Origin: an uncultured Faecalibacterium sp.
GTDB lineage: Bacteria > Bacillota > Clostridia > Oscillospirales > Ruminococcaceae
Assembly: GCA_900772565.1 (NCBI GenBank)
Contig: CAAHET010000199.1
Location: 1 to 55,364 of the forward strand
Length of the DNA: 55,364 nt
Direction: 5' to 3'
The notes under the pieces were generated by a model that searched no databases, was not told where the DNA came from, and saw nothing but the letters and a program-made list of their open reading frames with translations. This document shows positions 17,241 to 25,094 of this stretch, one piece after another (position 1 is the first letter of the stretch; every line of letters begins with the position of its first letter). The position numbers and the translations under genes were made by a program.

Positions 17241-18119
17241 ATGAACGGTTATATCGTAAAAGGCATCGGCGGCTTTTACTATGTAAAAACGCCTGATGGC
17301 ATCGTGGAGTGCAAGCCCCGCGGCATCTTCCGCAAACAGAAGATCACCCCCGTGGCTGGGGATGAGGTGGCGCTGGAGACCGAAAATGGCGCAACGGTCA
17401 TTGCACAGATCGCGCCCCGCAAAAACGTTTTTGTGCGCCCGCCGGTGGCAAATCTGGATGTGCTGTTCCTTGTGGCCAGCACCACCCAGCCCACCCCCAG
17501 CACGCTGGTGCTGGATAAGCTTTCGGCCATTGCGGTGGATAAGGGCGTGCAGCCGGTGGTGGTGTGCACCAAAAGCGACCTTGCCGAGACAGATTTTCTG
17601 GCAAACGCCTACGCAAAGTCCACCTTGCCGTTTATCCGTATCGACTACGAAAGCGGCGCCGGACTGGATGAAGTAAAGCAGTGGATCAACGGCAGGCTGT
17701 GCGCCTTTTGCGGCAACTCCGGTGTGGGTAAATCCACCCTGCTGAACGCATTGCTGCCGGACGCTGCCCGCGAGACCAGCGCTATCAGCCAGAAGCTGGG
17801 GCGCGGCCGCCACACCACCCGCGAGGTGACCATCTTTGAAGCCTACGGCGGACGCATTGCCGATACCCCGGGCTTTGCCAGTTTGGAGGCGAACCGTGCC
17901 GGGTTCATCCCCAAGGAGAATCTGGAGCACGCCTTTCCGGAATTTGGCCCTTATCTGGGTCAGTGCCAGTTTACCGGCTGTTCCCACCGCAGCGAAAAAG
18001 GCTGCGCTGTGCGGGCGGCGCTGGCAGAGGGCAAGCTTTCCCAGACCCGGTACGACAGCTACTGCGCCATGTATGACGAAGTAAAGGATGTCAAGGATTG
18101 GCAGCGCCCGAAAGTGTAA
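17241..18119 (+). CDS. rsgA: Ribosome small-subunit-dependent GTPase A
   Basis: 292 residues. An N-terminal OB fold (1-70) is followed by a circularly permuted GTPase: TKSDL (G4) comes before GNSGVGKSTLLNALL (G1), GRGRHTTREV (G2) and DTPGF (G3). A C-terminal zinc motif has CQFTGCSHRSEKGC. RsgA acts late in 30S assembly. ATG 17241 is preferred over ATG 17235 because GGAGG (17230-17234) would have zero spacing to the latter. rpe, which often follows rsgA, is absent; thiN follows. Confidence 0.96.
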   Translation: MNGYIVKGIGGFYYVKTPDGIVECKPRGIFRKQKITPVAGDEVALETENGATVIAQIAPRKNVFVRPPVANLDVLFLVASTTQPTPSTLVLDKLSAIAVDKGVQPVVVCTKSDLAETDFLANAYAKSTLPFIRIDYESGAGLDEVKQWINGRLCAFCGNSGVGKSTLLNALLPDAARETSAISQKLGRGRHTTREVTIFEAYGGRIADTPGFASLEANRAGFIPKENLEHAFPEFGPYLGQCQFTGCSHRSEKGCAVRAALAEGKLSQTRYDSYCAMYDEVKDVKDWQRPKV

Positions 18120-18137
18120 AACGGAAGGAAGAATAAA

Positions 18138-18773
18138 ATGTCCCGTTGTGTGATCCTTTCCGCCTGCCCGGTGCAGCCGGAGCTCCGGCGCCTGCTGCGC
18201 AGCGATGATTTCATCATTGCCTGCGATGCGGGCTACCGCAACTGCGAACGGCTGGGCTGTAAACCGGATATCATTGTAGGCGATTTTGATTCCGCGCCCT
18301 GTCCGCAGCAGGATACGGACGATATCGTTGTTCTTCCCCACGTCAAGGACGACACCGATACCGAATATGCCGCAAAGCTTGCTGCGCAAAAGGGCTTTGA
18401 CGAGGTGCTTTTGCTGGGTGCACTGGGCGGCAAGCGGGTAGAGCACACCCTTGCAAACCTGTGCACCGGCCTTGGGCTGGAGCAGCGCGGCATCCGTGCC
18501 GCCTTGCAGGACGAGCGCTCCCGCATCACCTTTGTGTTGCCGGGCGAGAGCCGTCGCTATCCCAAGGAGGAGTTCTTCTACTTTTCAGCTTTCCCTATGG
18601 AAGGGCGCGCCGAGGGCGTGTGCGAAAAAGGCTCCTTCTACGAGTTGGAGGATGCCGTGCTCACAGCAGGTTATCCGCTGGGTGTGAGCAACGAGTACGC
18701 CGAAGGCTCAGACTGCATCACCGTCAGCACCAGACAGGGTGCGCTTGTGGTGGTGGAGACCATCGCAGATTGA
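18138..18773 (+). CDS. thiN: Thiamine pyrophosphokinase
   Basis: 211 residues. Family signatures are DAGYRNCERLGCKPDIIV followed by GDFDS, the metal/ATP site DDTDTEYAAK, LLGALGGKRVEHTLANL, and a C-terminal thiamine-site region with PLGVSNEY. It converts thiamine and ATP to thiamine diphosphate and AMP. thiN after rsgA is the conserved Firmicutes order, and in Bacillus spoVM comes next, as here. ATG follows GGAAGGAAG (18122-18130). Last gene of the long yicC operon. Confidence 0.94.
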   Translation: MSRCVILSACPVQPELRRLLRSDDFIIACDAGYRNCERLGCKPDIIVGDFDSAPCPQQDTDDIVVLPHVKDDTDTEYAAKLAAQKGFDEVLLLGALGGKRVEHTLANLCTGLGLEQRGIRAALQDERSRITFVLPGESRRYPKEEFFYFSAFPMEGRAEGVCEKGSFYELEDAVLTAGYPLGVSNEYAEGSDCITVSTRQGALVVVETIAD

Positions 18774-18781
18774 ACCCTCCC

Positions 18782-18811
18782 GGAACATTTTTGCCTGTCA
18801 GACGCTATAAT
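18782..18811 (+). promoter_or_regulatory. Sigma-E-like promoter before spoVM
   Basis: GGAACATT (18782-18789) matches the sporulation sigma-E -35 consensus GKMATATT at 7 of 8 positions. After a 14-base spacer, GCTATAAT (18804-18811) matches the -10 consensus CATACAMT at 5 of 8. The spacing is what sigma-E uses; no sigma-A -35 sits at 17 bases. Comparison is with the Bacillus consensus. Confidence 0.5.
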
Positions 18812-18842
18812 GGGGTAAACATGAGTGAAAGGCGGGGTGGAG

Positions 18843-18923
18843 ATGCAGGTAGTGGTCATTCGCAGCCCGAAAGCGTTGTGCGGCATTCTGCGCAAGCTGT
18901 TCGGCATCCGCAAAGAGAACTGA
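18843..18923 (+). CDS. spoVM: SpoVM, stage V sporulation membrane-curvature peptide (26 aa)
   Basis: A 26-codon gene directly behind GGGGTGGAG, ending in TGA. The peptide begins MQVVVIRSPKALCGILRK and ends with FGIRKEN after one leucine. Bacillus SpoVM is also 26 residues, and as I recall its sequence M1, I6, P9, K10, L12, G14, I15, R17 and G21 are shared, including P9, which matters for binding the convex forespore membrane. It is an amphipathic helix with a basic C-terminus. It lies immediately downstream of thiN, exactly as in Bacillus, and upstream of sipL, whose product in Clostridioides works with SpoVM and SpoIVA in coat assembly. Own terminator follows. Genes this short are easily missed. 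Confidence 0.87.
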   Translation: MQVVVIRSPKALCGILRKLFGIRKEN

Positions 18924-18930
18924 ATCCATA

Positions 18931-18972
18931 AAAGGCCGGTGTGTGGCAAAGCTGCTGCACACCGGCCTTTTG
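18931..18972 (+). terminator. Intrinsic terminator of spoVM
   Basis: AAAGGCCGGTGTG (18931-18943) pairs with CACACCGGCCTTT (18958-18970), 13 bp without mismatch, followed by TTGC. Stem is strong, T run short. Confidence 0.85.
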
Positions 18973-18977
18973 CTGTC

Positions 18978-19007
18978 GGCATACCGCCGCCTGCCGCCGC
19001 ATACACT
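18978..19007 (+). promoter_or_regulatory. Sigma-E-like promoter before sipL
   Basis: GGCATACC (18978-18985) matches the sigma-E -35 consensus GKMATATT at 6 of 8, then a 14-base spacer and CATACACT (19000-19007), a perfect match to CATACAMT. sipL starts 37 bases further on. Confidence 0.62.
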
Positions 19008-19043
19008 CTTACGGAAACGGACAGGGAAAGGAGCGCACTGCAC

Positions 19044-20561
19044 ATGGAACTGAAGATATTCCGGGACACGCTGCCGCAGGGCGGGGCAGGCTGTACCGTA
19101 AAAGCAGAACTTCCGCTGGAAACTGAGATCCGTATCTCAGATGATTTGCCGCCGGTGGGGAAACTTGTCAAATGCTTTATCCACCCGGTAGTGCTGCAAC
19201 GGCAGCTGCAGCCGGGCAGGCTTACCTTAGAGGGCTATCTGCGCTGCACGGTGTTTTACCAGAGCGAAACAGAAAAAGGCCTGTGCCAGACCGAGCAAAA
19301 GCTGCCCTTTACCCGGCAATTGGAGCTGCCGGAGCTTGCCTTTACGGCATGGACAGCTGTGGTGGAAGGGCAGACGGAGTACCTTAACACCCGCGCAGCA
19401 GACCCGCGCCGTATCGAGGTACGGGGAGCCTACGGGCTGGTGGTCACGGTGCACACCCAGTGCAAGACTGAGGTCATTACGGCATTGGCAGATGGTGGCA
19501 TTGAGCAGCAGCTGCGCACACTGCAAGGCGTGCGCGGCGTGGCGGTGTTGGATAAGCTGGTGACCTTGGAGGGTGAACTGGTCTTTGCAAAGCCCCCGGC
19601 GGCTGTACTGGATATTACCGGCAACGCCTGTGTAGGAGAGGTAAAGCTGCTTGCCGGTAAAGTTGTGGTCAAGGGGGAGCTGCGGGTGCAGTGTGCGTGG
19701 CGGACAGAAGGGGACACTGCCCTGCAAAGTCAGGCGGCGGCGCTGCCCTTCCAGCAGGTGATAGATTTAGAGGGGATTACCGAGGACTGCCATTGTCTGT
19801 GTGTAGCAGAGCCGGTGGGGTTTACCCTGTCGCAGGCAGAAAGCGCCGCCGCCCAACTAACGGCGAACGTCATGCTGCATCTGCGGGCATGGCGCAGCTA
19901 CCAGCTGCAAGTAGCTGTGGATGCTTTTTCAACCCGGTTTGAAACGGAGCTCAAACCGCAGCCACTCGTCACAGAGCAACTGCTCTGCACCCTGAACGAT
20001 ACCGCCACTGCCACAGGTTCCGGCCCGCTGCCGGATGCGGGGGCACAGCTGCGGGCCTGCTTTGTGCACTACGGCCCCCAGCAGACCATCCAAAAAGGGG
20101 AGGGCTGGGTGCTTGCCGCCAAAGCGGTGGTAACAGCCCTTGCAGAGAATACCCTCGGCGAGCTGGAAAGCTACGAGAAAACCTTGGAAGTCGCTATCCC
20201 GCTGCCCATCTCGCCGCCGGAGGGAACGGCATTCGTGCCGGAATGCTGGCTGAGCACCGAGAACGTGCAATGCACCTGTGCGGGCGGCACACTGGAAGCT
20301 ACCATTACCGTCCGGGCAGAGGGCACGATCTTAGGCTGTACCACCAGCCCGGTCATTGGCAGCATCACTCTTAGCGACCCGCTGCCCGATACCGACCCCG
20401 AGATCGCGCTGCGGATCTACTACGCGCAGGCCGGGGAGGAGGTGTTCGCAGTGGCACGGCGGTTCCATGTGGCTCCGGCGCAGATCCTTGCCGCAAACCA
20501 GCTAGAAGAGGAACTTGCCAGTCTGCCGCAGGCACAGCGGCTGCTGATCCCGGTCACCTGA
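19044..20561 (+). CDS. sipL: SipL-like spore coat morphogenesis protein (SPOCS/DUF3794 + LysM)
   Basis: 505 residues, no signal peptide or membrane span. The body holds repeated SPOCS (DUF3794) modules with segments such as PPVGKLVKCFIHPVV, KLLAGKVVVKGELRV and GSITLSDPLPDTDPEIALR. A C-terminal LysM domain (about 458-503) contains YYAQAGEEVFAVARRF and ANQLEEELASLPQAQRLLIP. This order is that of SipL, which in Clostridioides difficile binds SpoIVA through its LysM domain and is needed for coat assembly. Adjacency to spoVM supports it. The long upstream frame extension back to 18939 lies over the terminator and is not coding; ATG 19044 follows AAAGGAG (19027-19033). Confidence 0.85.
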   Translation: MELKIFRDTLPQGGAGCTVKAELPLETEIRISDDLPPVGKLVKCFIHPVVLQRQLQPGRLTLEGYLRCTVFYQSETEKGLCQTEQKLPFTRQLELPELAFTAWTAVVEGQTEYLNTRAADPRRIEVRGAYGLVVTVHTQCKTEVITALADGGIEQQLRTLQGVRGVAVLDKLVTLEGELVFAKPPAAVLDITGNACVGEVKLLAGKVVVKGELRVQCAWRTEGDTALQSQAAALPFQQVIDLEGITEDCHCLCVAEPVGFTLSQAESAAAQLTANVMLHLRAWRSYQLQVAVDAFSTRFETELKPQPLVTEQLLCTLNDTATATGSGPLPDAGAQLRACFVHYGPQQTIQKGEGWVLAAKAVVTALAENTLGELESYEKTLEVAIPLPISPPEGTAFVPECWLSTENVQCTCAGGTLEATITVRAEGTILGCTTSPVIGSITLSDPLPDTDPEIALRIYYAQAGEEVFAVARRFHVAPAQILAANQLEEELASLPQAQRLLIPVT

Positions 20562-20579
20562 GCCGCAAACTTAACTGTA

Positions 20580-20630
20580 CCCCTTTCCCGGACGGAACGA
20601 GCTGCCGCTCCAGGAAGGGGGATTTTTTTT
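20580..20630 (+). terminator. Intrinsic terminator of sipL
   Basis: CCCCTTTCC (20580-20588) pairs with GGAAGGGG (20613-20620) around a GC-rich inner loop, followed by eight T (20623-20630). Confidence 0.88.
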
Positions 20631-20837
20631 GCCCGTGCCTGCGCAGAAAAAAGCAGCCAAAGAATTACTAAAAGTCTCTACAAAAGGGCACTCAAAATAG
20701 AACGCATTATCGACGCAAAATATAACAAATATACGTTTAGTATCTTTCATAGGTGATTCAAAATCAACGTATGAACTGAACTGATATCGATTTCAATGTG
20801 TGGGAATGCTTTAAAAATACGATTTGTATTTAACGCT
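20631..20837. other. AT-rich non-coding spacer between sipL and ligA
   Basis: About 200 bases clearly richer in A/T than the flanking genes, with stop codons in every frame. The only structure I see is a small inverted repeat AAATAC/GTATTT near 20815-20830, just upstream of the ligA promoter. No RNA gene or mobile-element remnant is recognisable. Confidence 0.5.
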
Positions 20838-20866
20838 TTGCAGAGCGTCTATGGATGTGGTATACT
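20838..20866 (+). promoter_or_regulatory. Sigma-A promoter of ligA
   Basis: TTGCAG (20838-20843), 17-base spacer, TATACT (20861-20866). The transcript would begin near 20873, giving a leader of about 110 bases. Confidence 0.75.
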
Positions 20867-20984
20867 AAGGGAGATACAAATGCAAACGACTACCGCTTGC
20901 CTGCTGTGTCCGGTGTACAGCACAGTTTTTGTCGGGTAAGCAGCACGGCGGGCGGTAAAATGATATCGCGGGAGAGTGGAATAT

Positions 20985-22991
20985 TTGGAACTGGAACAGG
21001 CAAAAAAACGCGTGGAAGAGCTGCGCGCAGTCATTGAGAAAAACAACCGGCTTTACTATGATCAGGATGCACCGGAGCTGGAAGATTTTGAATACGATGC
21101 CCTGACGCGGGAGCTGAAGGAGTTGGAAGAACAGTTTCCTCAGCTGATCACAGCAGCATCGCCTACCCAGAAGGTGGGTGGCACTGCCAGCAGCAAGCTG
21201 CCTAAGGTGACCCACGCTGTCAAGATGGAAAGCCTGCTGGATGCGTTCTCCTTCGATGAGCTGCGGGACTTTGACCGCCGCGTCCGCGAAGCCGGGGTCA
21301 CACCGGAATATGTTGTGGAGATCAAGATCGATGGTCTTTCCTGCAGCTTGGAGTATGAGAACGGGCAGCTTGTCCGTGCCTCTACCCGCGGCGATGGCGT
21401 TGTGGGCGAGGATGTTACCGCAAATGTGCGCGCTATCCGCAGCATCCCCAAGACCCTTAAAGACGCACCGGAGTTTCTGGAGGTGCGGGGCGAGGTATAT
21501 ATGCCCCACAAGGCCTTTCAGCACCTGTGCGCCGAGCAGGAATTGCAGGGTGCTGCACCCTTCAAAAACCCCCGCAATGCAGCGGCCGGTTCTCTGCGGC
21601 AGAAGGATGCCCGTATCACCGGCAGCCGAGGACTTTCCATCTTTGTGTTTAATGTGCAGCAGGTCCGGGGCAAGATTCTGACCAAGCACTCCGAAAGTCT
21701 GGATTACCTCAAGAGCCTTGGCTTACCGGTATCGCCGCGTTACCATGTGGTGCACGATATCGAGGATGCCATTGCCGAGATCGAGAACATCGGCCAGAAC
21801 CGTGCCAAACTGGATTTTGACATGGACGGTGCCGTTATCAAGGTGAACGATTTTGCCCAGCGGGAGTTGATGGGTTCTACCAACAAATTCCCGCGCTGGG
21901 CAATCGCCTTCAAGTACCCGCCGGAGGTCAAGGAGACCACCCTGCGCAGCATCGAGGTAGCAGTGGGACGCACCGGCGTGCTTACCCCCACTGCCTGCTT
22001 TGACCCGGTGTTTCTGGCAGGTACTACGGTAGCCCGCGCCACCCTCCACAACGAGGACTTCATCCGGCAGTTCGGACTGTGCATCGGGGACACCATTCAG
22101 GTGCGCAAGGCGGGCGATATCATCCCGGAGGTCATCGGGGTCACCCATCATGCAAAGGACGCTGAACCCTACACCATGCCTACGGTCTGCCCCTCCTGCG
22201 GCGCGCCGGTGGTGCATCTGGAGGACGAAGCCGCCCTGCGCTGTGTGAACCCGGAGTGCCCGGCACAGGCGCTGCGCAATATCATCCATTTTGCATCCCG
22301 GGACGCCATGGATATCGAGGGCATGGGCGAGGCAGTGGCTACCCAATTGGTGGAAAAAGAGCTGGTGCATTCCGCAGCAGATATCTACACGCTGACCCGG
22401 GAACAGCTGCTGGAGCTGGACAAATTCAAGGAGAAAAGCGCAGACAATTTGTTACGGGCCATTACTGCCTCCAAGCAGAACAATCTGGATAAGCTTCTGT
22501 TCGGCTTTGGCATCCGCAATATCGGTGATAAGGCGGCAGCGCTGTTGGCAGAACATTTCGGCACGCTGCAAGCTATCCGGGAAGCCACCGCAGAGCAGAT
22601 CAGCGAGATCGACGGCTTTGGCGGCGTGATGGCGCAGAGCGTGGTGGAATTCTTTGCCAAGGAAGGCACCACCGATCTTGTGCACCGCTTGGCAGATGCC
22701 GGGGTCAATATGCAGTGGAAGGGCGAGCCGAAGGGGGACAAGCTGGCGGGCAAAACGCTGGTGGTCACCGGTACGCTGGAGACCCTCTCCCGCAACGAAG
22801 CCGAAGCGCTCATCGTGAAAAACGGCGGCAAAGCCAGCGGCTCCGTCTCCAAAAAAACGGCCTATGTGGTGGCTGGTGCGGCGGCGGGCTCCAAGCTGAC
22901 CAAGGCGCAGGCGCTGGGCGTGCCGGTGCTGACCGAGCAGGAGTTCCTTGCCATGCTGCAGGATGCCCCGGCAGAACAGGAAACGACTTAA
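20985..22991 (+). CDS. ligA: NAD-dependent DNA ligase
   Basis: About 668 residues. Domain Ia binds NAD (YYDQDAPELEDFEYDAL). The adenylation site is VVEIKIDGLSCSLEY with the AMP lysine in KIDG; GDGVVGEDVT and RNAAAGSLRQKD follow. The OB domain is followed by a four-cysteine zinc finger (CPSC, then CVNPEC), helix-hairpin-helix repeats (FGIRNIGDKAA, IDGFGGVMAQS) and a C-terminal BRCT domain from about 590. It seals nicks in replication and repair. The start is TTG 20985, nine bases after GGGAG (20970-20974); GTG 20976, in frame, abuts that site and is less likely. No ATG is available. Confidence 0.96.
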   Translation: MELEQAKKRVEELRAVIEKNNRLYYDQDAPELEDFEYDALTRELKELEEQFPQLITAASPTQKVGGTASSKLPKVTHAVKMESLLDAFSFDELRDFDRRVREAGVTPEYVVEIKIDGLSCSLEYENGQLVRASTRGDGVVGEDVTANVRAIRSIPKTLKDAPEFLEVRGEVYMPHKAFQHLCAEQELQGAAPFKNPRNAAAGSLRQKDARITGSRGLSIFVFNVQQVRGKILTKHSESLDYLKSLGLPVSPRYHVVHDIEDAIAEIENIGQNRAKLDFDMDGAVIKVNDFAQRELMGSTNKFPRWAIAFKYPPEVKETTLRSIEVAVGRTGVLTPTACFDPVFLAGTTVARATLHNEDFIRQFGLCIGDTIQVRKAGDIIPEVIGVTHHAKDAEPYTMPTVCPSCGAPVVHLEDEAALRCVNPECPAQALRNIIHFASRDAMDIEGMGEAVATQLVEKELVHSAADIYTLTREQLLELDKFKEKSADNLLRAITASKQNNLDKLLFGFGIRNIGDKAAALLAEHFGTLQAIREATAEQISEIDGFGGVMAQSVVEFFAKEGTTDLVHRLADAGVNMQWKGEPKGDKLAGKTLVVTGTLETLSRNEAEALIVKNGGKASGSVSKKTAYVVAGAAAGSKLTKAQALGVPVLTEQEFLAMLQDAPAEQETT

Positions 22992-23026
22992 AGCGCCCTA
23001 TCAAATGTCAAAATACAAATAATTTC

Positions 23027-23062
23027 AAAAGCTTCTGCAACGCTGTTGCAGGGGCTTTTTTG
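23027..23062 (+). terminator. Intrinsic terminator of ligA
   Basis: AAAAGC then CTGCAAC on the left arm pairs with GTTGCAG then GCTTTTTT on the right, followed by more T. Confidence 0.85.
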
Positions 23063-23097
23063 TTTGATTGTTCCCAGTTCTAAGAACGCGCAAAGCG

Positions 23098-23105
23098 CAT
23101 ACAAT
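23098..23105 (+). promoter_or_regulatory. Sigma-E-like -10 element before spoIIIAA
   Basis: CATACAAT is an exact match to the sigma-E -10 consensus CATACAMT and lies 43 bases before the start codon. I find no convincing -35 at 13-15 bases upstream, so only half of the promoter is supported. The spoIIIA operon is sigma-E dependent in Bacillus. Confidence 0.45.
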
Positions 23106-23140
23106 GCTAGCACAAAGCTTTCGTGGAAGGAGAAACCAAA

Positions 23141-24031
23141 GTGGACGAGTATTACCGGGCTGTCAAAGCCCTTCCCGCTTGGCTGGCATCGCCGCTGGCA
23201 CAGCTGCCTGAACAAACGGCAGTGCGCGTGCAGGAGCTGCGGCTGCGTATAGGCTGTGCGGTCACGTTTACCGTACAAGGACGGCAATGCGCTGCTTCAG
23301 TTTTGCCGGGTTGTCCACCGGCATTGGCTGCAATGCGGCTGGATGCGCTGCAGATAGAGGAGATCTTCTACACCCTTTGCAACGGCTCGGTACACACCCA
23401 CGAAAGGGAGCTTTCCGAGGGCTACCTGACCACTGCTGCCGGTAACCGTGTGGGCGTAGCGGGGCAGTTCGTGCGGCGGGAAGGGCAGTGCATTACCCTG
23501 CAACGGGTTACCTCGCTCAACCTGCGGATCGCACGCAGCTGCACCATCTGCCTGCCGCCTGAACTGGACAAGCTGCTGGAACAGCACTTTACCGGGCTGC
23601 TGGTGGTGGGAGAGCCCGGCAGCGGCAAGACCACCCTGCTGCGCACCATCGCCCGGACGCTGGCCGAGCGGCAGCGTCTGGTGGCAGTGGTGGACGAGCG
23701 GGGCGAGCTTTTCCCGCCGGAGCAGCCCCTGCCGCCGCTGGAGCGCGTTGGCGGGGTGGATAAAGCCCGTGCCGTCCAGATGGCGCTGCGCACGCTGGCA
23801 CCGCAGGTGATCCTGCTGGACGAGCTGGGCAGTCTGGAGGAAACGATGGCACTGGAACAGGGCTTTTTCAGCGGGGTGGACTTTATTGCTAGCATCCATG
23901 CGCCGGATGCCGCACAGGCGCAGTGCCGCCCACAGGTGCAGACCCTGCTGCAACGCGGGATGCTGCGGCAGCTGGTCGTCCTTGCCGGGCGGGAGAACCC
24001 AGGCTGCATCCGGGAGATGTGCGCCGTATGA
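23141..24031 (+). CDS. spoIIIAA: Stage III sporulation protein AA (ATPase)
   Basis: 296 residues. Secretion-type ATPase with GNRVGVAGQFVRREGQ, Walker A GEPGSGKTTLLRTIAR, VDERGELFP, and a Walker B-like VILLDELGSLEE; SIHAPDA closes the core. It energises the SpoIIIA-SpoIIQ channel between mother cell and forespore. The start GTG 23141 has AGGAG (23128-23132) eight bases upstream; GTG 23123 lies before that site. First of eight consecutive spoIIIA genes; its TGA overlaps the next ATG. Confidence 0.93.
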   Translation: MDEYYRAVKALPAWLASPLAQLPEQTAVRVQELRLRIGCAVTFTVQGRQCAASVLPGCPPALAAMRLDALQIEEIFYTLCNGSVHTHERELSEGYLTTAAGNRVGVAGQFVRREGQCITLQRVTSLNLRIARSCTICLPPELDKLLEQHFTGLLVVGEPGSGKTTLLRTIARTLAERQRLVAVVDERGELFPPEQPLPPLERVGGVDKARAVQMALRTLAPQVILLDELGSLEETMALEQGFFSGVDFIASIHAPDAAQAQCRPQVQTLLQRGMLRQLVVLAGRENPGCIREMCAV

Positions 24032-24492
24032 GCAGATTTCTGCGCGGGTTTGGCCTGCTTTTGCTCCCGCTGTGCGGCTGGCTGGCGGGGGACGCAGTAC
24101 AAGCCGGAACCACCCTGCATCTTGCCGCTTTGCAGCGCACCATCGAGCTATTACAGCGCATCCGGCAGGAGATACAGTACCGCCGGGCAGACCTGCAAAG
24201 TCTCTACCGGCAGCTTTGCCGCGAGGGGCTGTTAGCGCAAGCTCCCGGCGGTACATTGCAGCAGCTGCCTGCGCCGGGGCAGCTTTCGGCGGCAGAGCGC
24301 GCCTGTTTTACAGAGTGCTTTGGCGGTCTTGGTCGTGCAGAGGCCGCACAGGAATGCGAACGGCTAGGCTACTATACGGCGCGGTTTGAGGACTATTTAC
24401 AGCAGGCGCGCCGCACAGCGCAGCGGCAGGCCGGTCTGCCGCACCGTCTAGGGCTGGCGGGCGGTATGATGCTAGCGCTGCTCTTTTGGTAA
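24028..24492 (+). CDS. spoIIIAB: Stage III sporulation protein AB
   Basis: 154 residues. A hydrophobic N-terminal segment (RGFGLLLLPLCGWLAGDAVQ) is followed by a helical body with LQRTIELLQRIRQEIQYRRA, a C-terminal FEDYLQQARRTAQRQAGLPHR and a second hydrophobic stretch ending LALLFW. This two-anchor layout with the family's R-E-I-xYR motif fits SpoIIIAB, a GspF-like membrane component. The start overlaps the spoIIIAA stop (ATGA). Sequence is less conserved than AA, so position in the operon carries much of the weight. Confidence 0.88.
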   Translation: MSRFLRGFGLLLLPLCGWLAGDAVQAGTTLHLAALQRTIELLQRIRQEIQYRRADLQSLYRQLCREGLLAQAPGGTLQQLPAPGQLSAAERACFTECFGGLGRAEAAQECERLGYYTARFEDYLQQARRTAQRQAGLPHRLGLAGGMMLALLFW

Positions 24493-24519
24493 AGGCTGTA
24501 CGGAACAAAGGAGAAACGG

Positions 24520-24714
24520 ATGGATATCGAGCTTGTGTTCAAAATTGCGGCCATCGGCATTATTGTGGCAGTGCTTAATCAGCTGCTCATCCGCTCCGGG
24601 CGGGAGGATCAGGCCATGATGACCACGCTGGCCGGGCTTGTAGTGGTGCTCTCCATTCTGGTCAAGCAGATCAGCGCCCTGTTTGCCACCATCCGGTCTC
24701 TGTTTGCGCTGTGA
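24520..24714 (+). CDS. spoIIIAC: Stage III sporulation protein AC
   Basis: 64 residues, the usual size for this small membrane protein. It begins MDIELVFKIAAIGIIVAVLN, has a conserved polar turn RSGREDQAMMTTLAGLVVVL between two membrane helices, and ends ISALFATIRSLFAL. The start follows AAAGGAG (24508-24514). Its TGA overlaps the GTG of spoIIIAD. Confidence 0.94.
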   Translation: MDIELVFKIAAIGIIVAVLNQLLIRSGREDQAMMTTLAGLVVVLSILVKQISALFATIRSLFAL

Positions 24715-25094
24715 GCACGGCGGTTCTGGTGCTGGTGGCGCTGTTGCTGGTAGCCTTTGCCGGTATTCTATTACAACGGTATTCCCCGGCGTTTGCACTG
24801 CTGCTTTCGCTGGGTGCGGCGGTGTGGCTACTGCTCCGTCTGGCACAGCCGCTGCGCGGGGTACTGCAAGCACTCGTGCAGCTGGGGCAGCGCACCAATG
24901 CACCGGCCTTTTCCTGTCTTTTGCGCAGCGCGGGGATCTTGCTGCTGGCGGATTACGTCCGCACCCTCTGTGAGGAAGCCGGAGCGGATACCCTTGCATG
25001 GTGCGCCGGGCTGGCGGGGCGATGTCTCGTACTGGCGGCAGTATGGCCGCTGCTGGAGCAGATATTCCAGACGATCTGGGGGTTGGCGGGATGA
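24711..25094 (+). CDS. spoIIIAD: Stage III sporulation protein AD
   Basis: 127 residues with four hydrophobic segments. It resembles AC at the N-terminus and has the SpoIIIAD block LLRSAGILLLADYVRTLCEE, then AGADTLAWCAGLAGRCLVL. It starts with GTG inside the spoIIIAC stop and overlaps spoIIIAE by four bases. Confidence 0.92.
   Translation: MSTAVLVLVALLLVAFAGILLQRYSPAFALLLSLGAAVWLLLRLAQPLRGVLQALVQLGQRTNAPAFSCLLRSAGILLLADYVRTLCEEAGADTLAWCAGLAGRCLVLAAVWPLLEQIFQTIWGLAG

Noticed and set aside
20880..20939. A possible 19-residue leader peptide before ligA (ATG at 20880 behind AAGGGAG)
   Set aside because: The promoter -10 box at 20861-20866 places the transcript start near 20873, so the ribosome binding site would not be in the RNA. 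No amino-acid run suggests attenuation.
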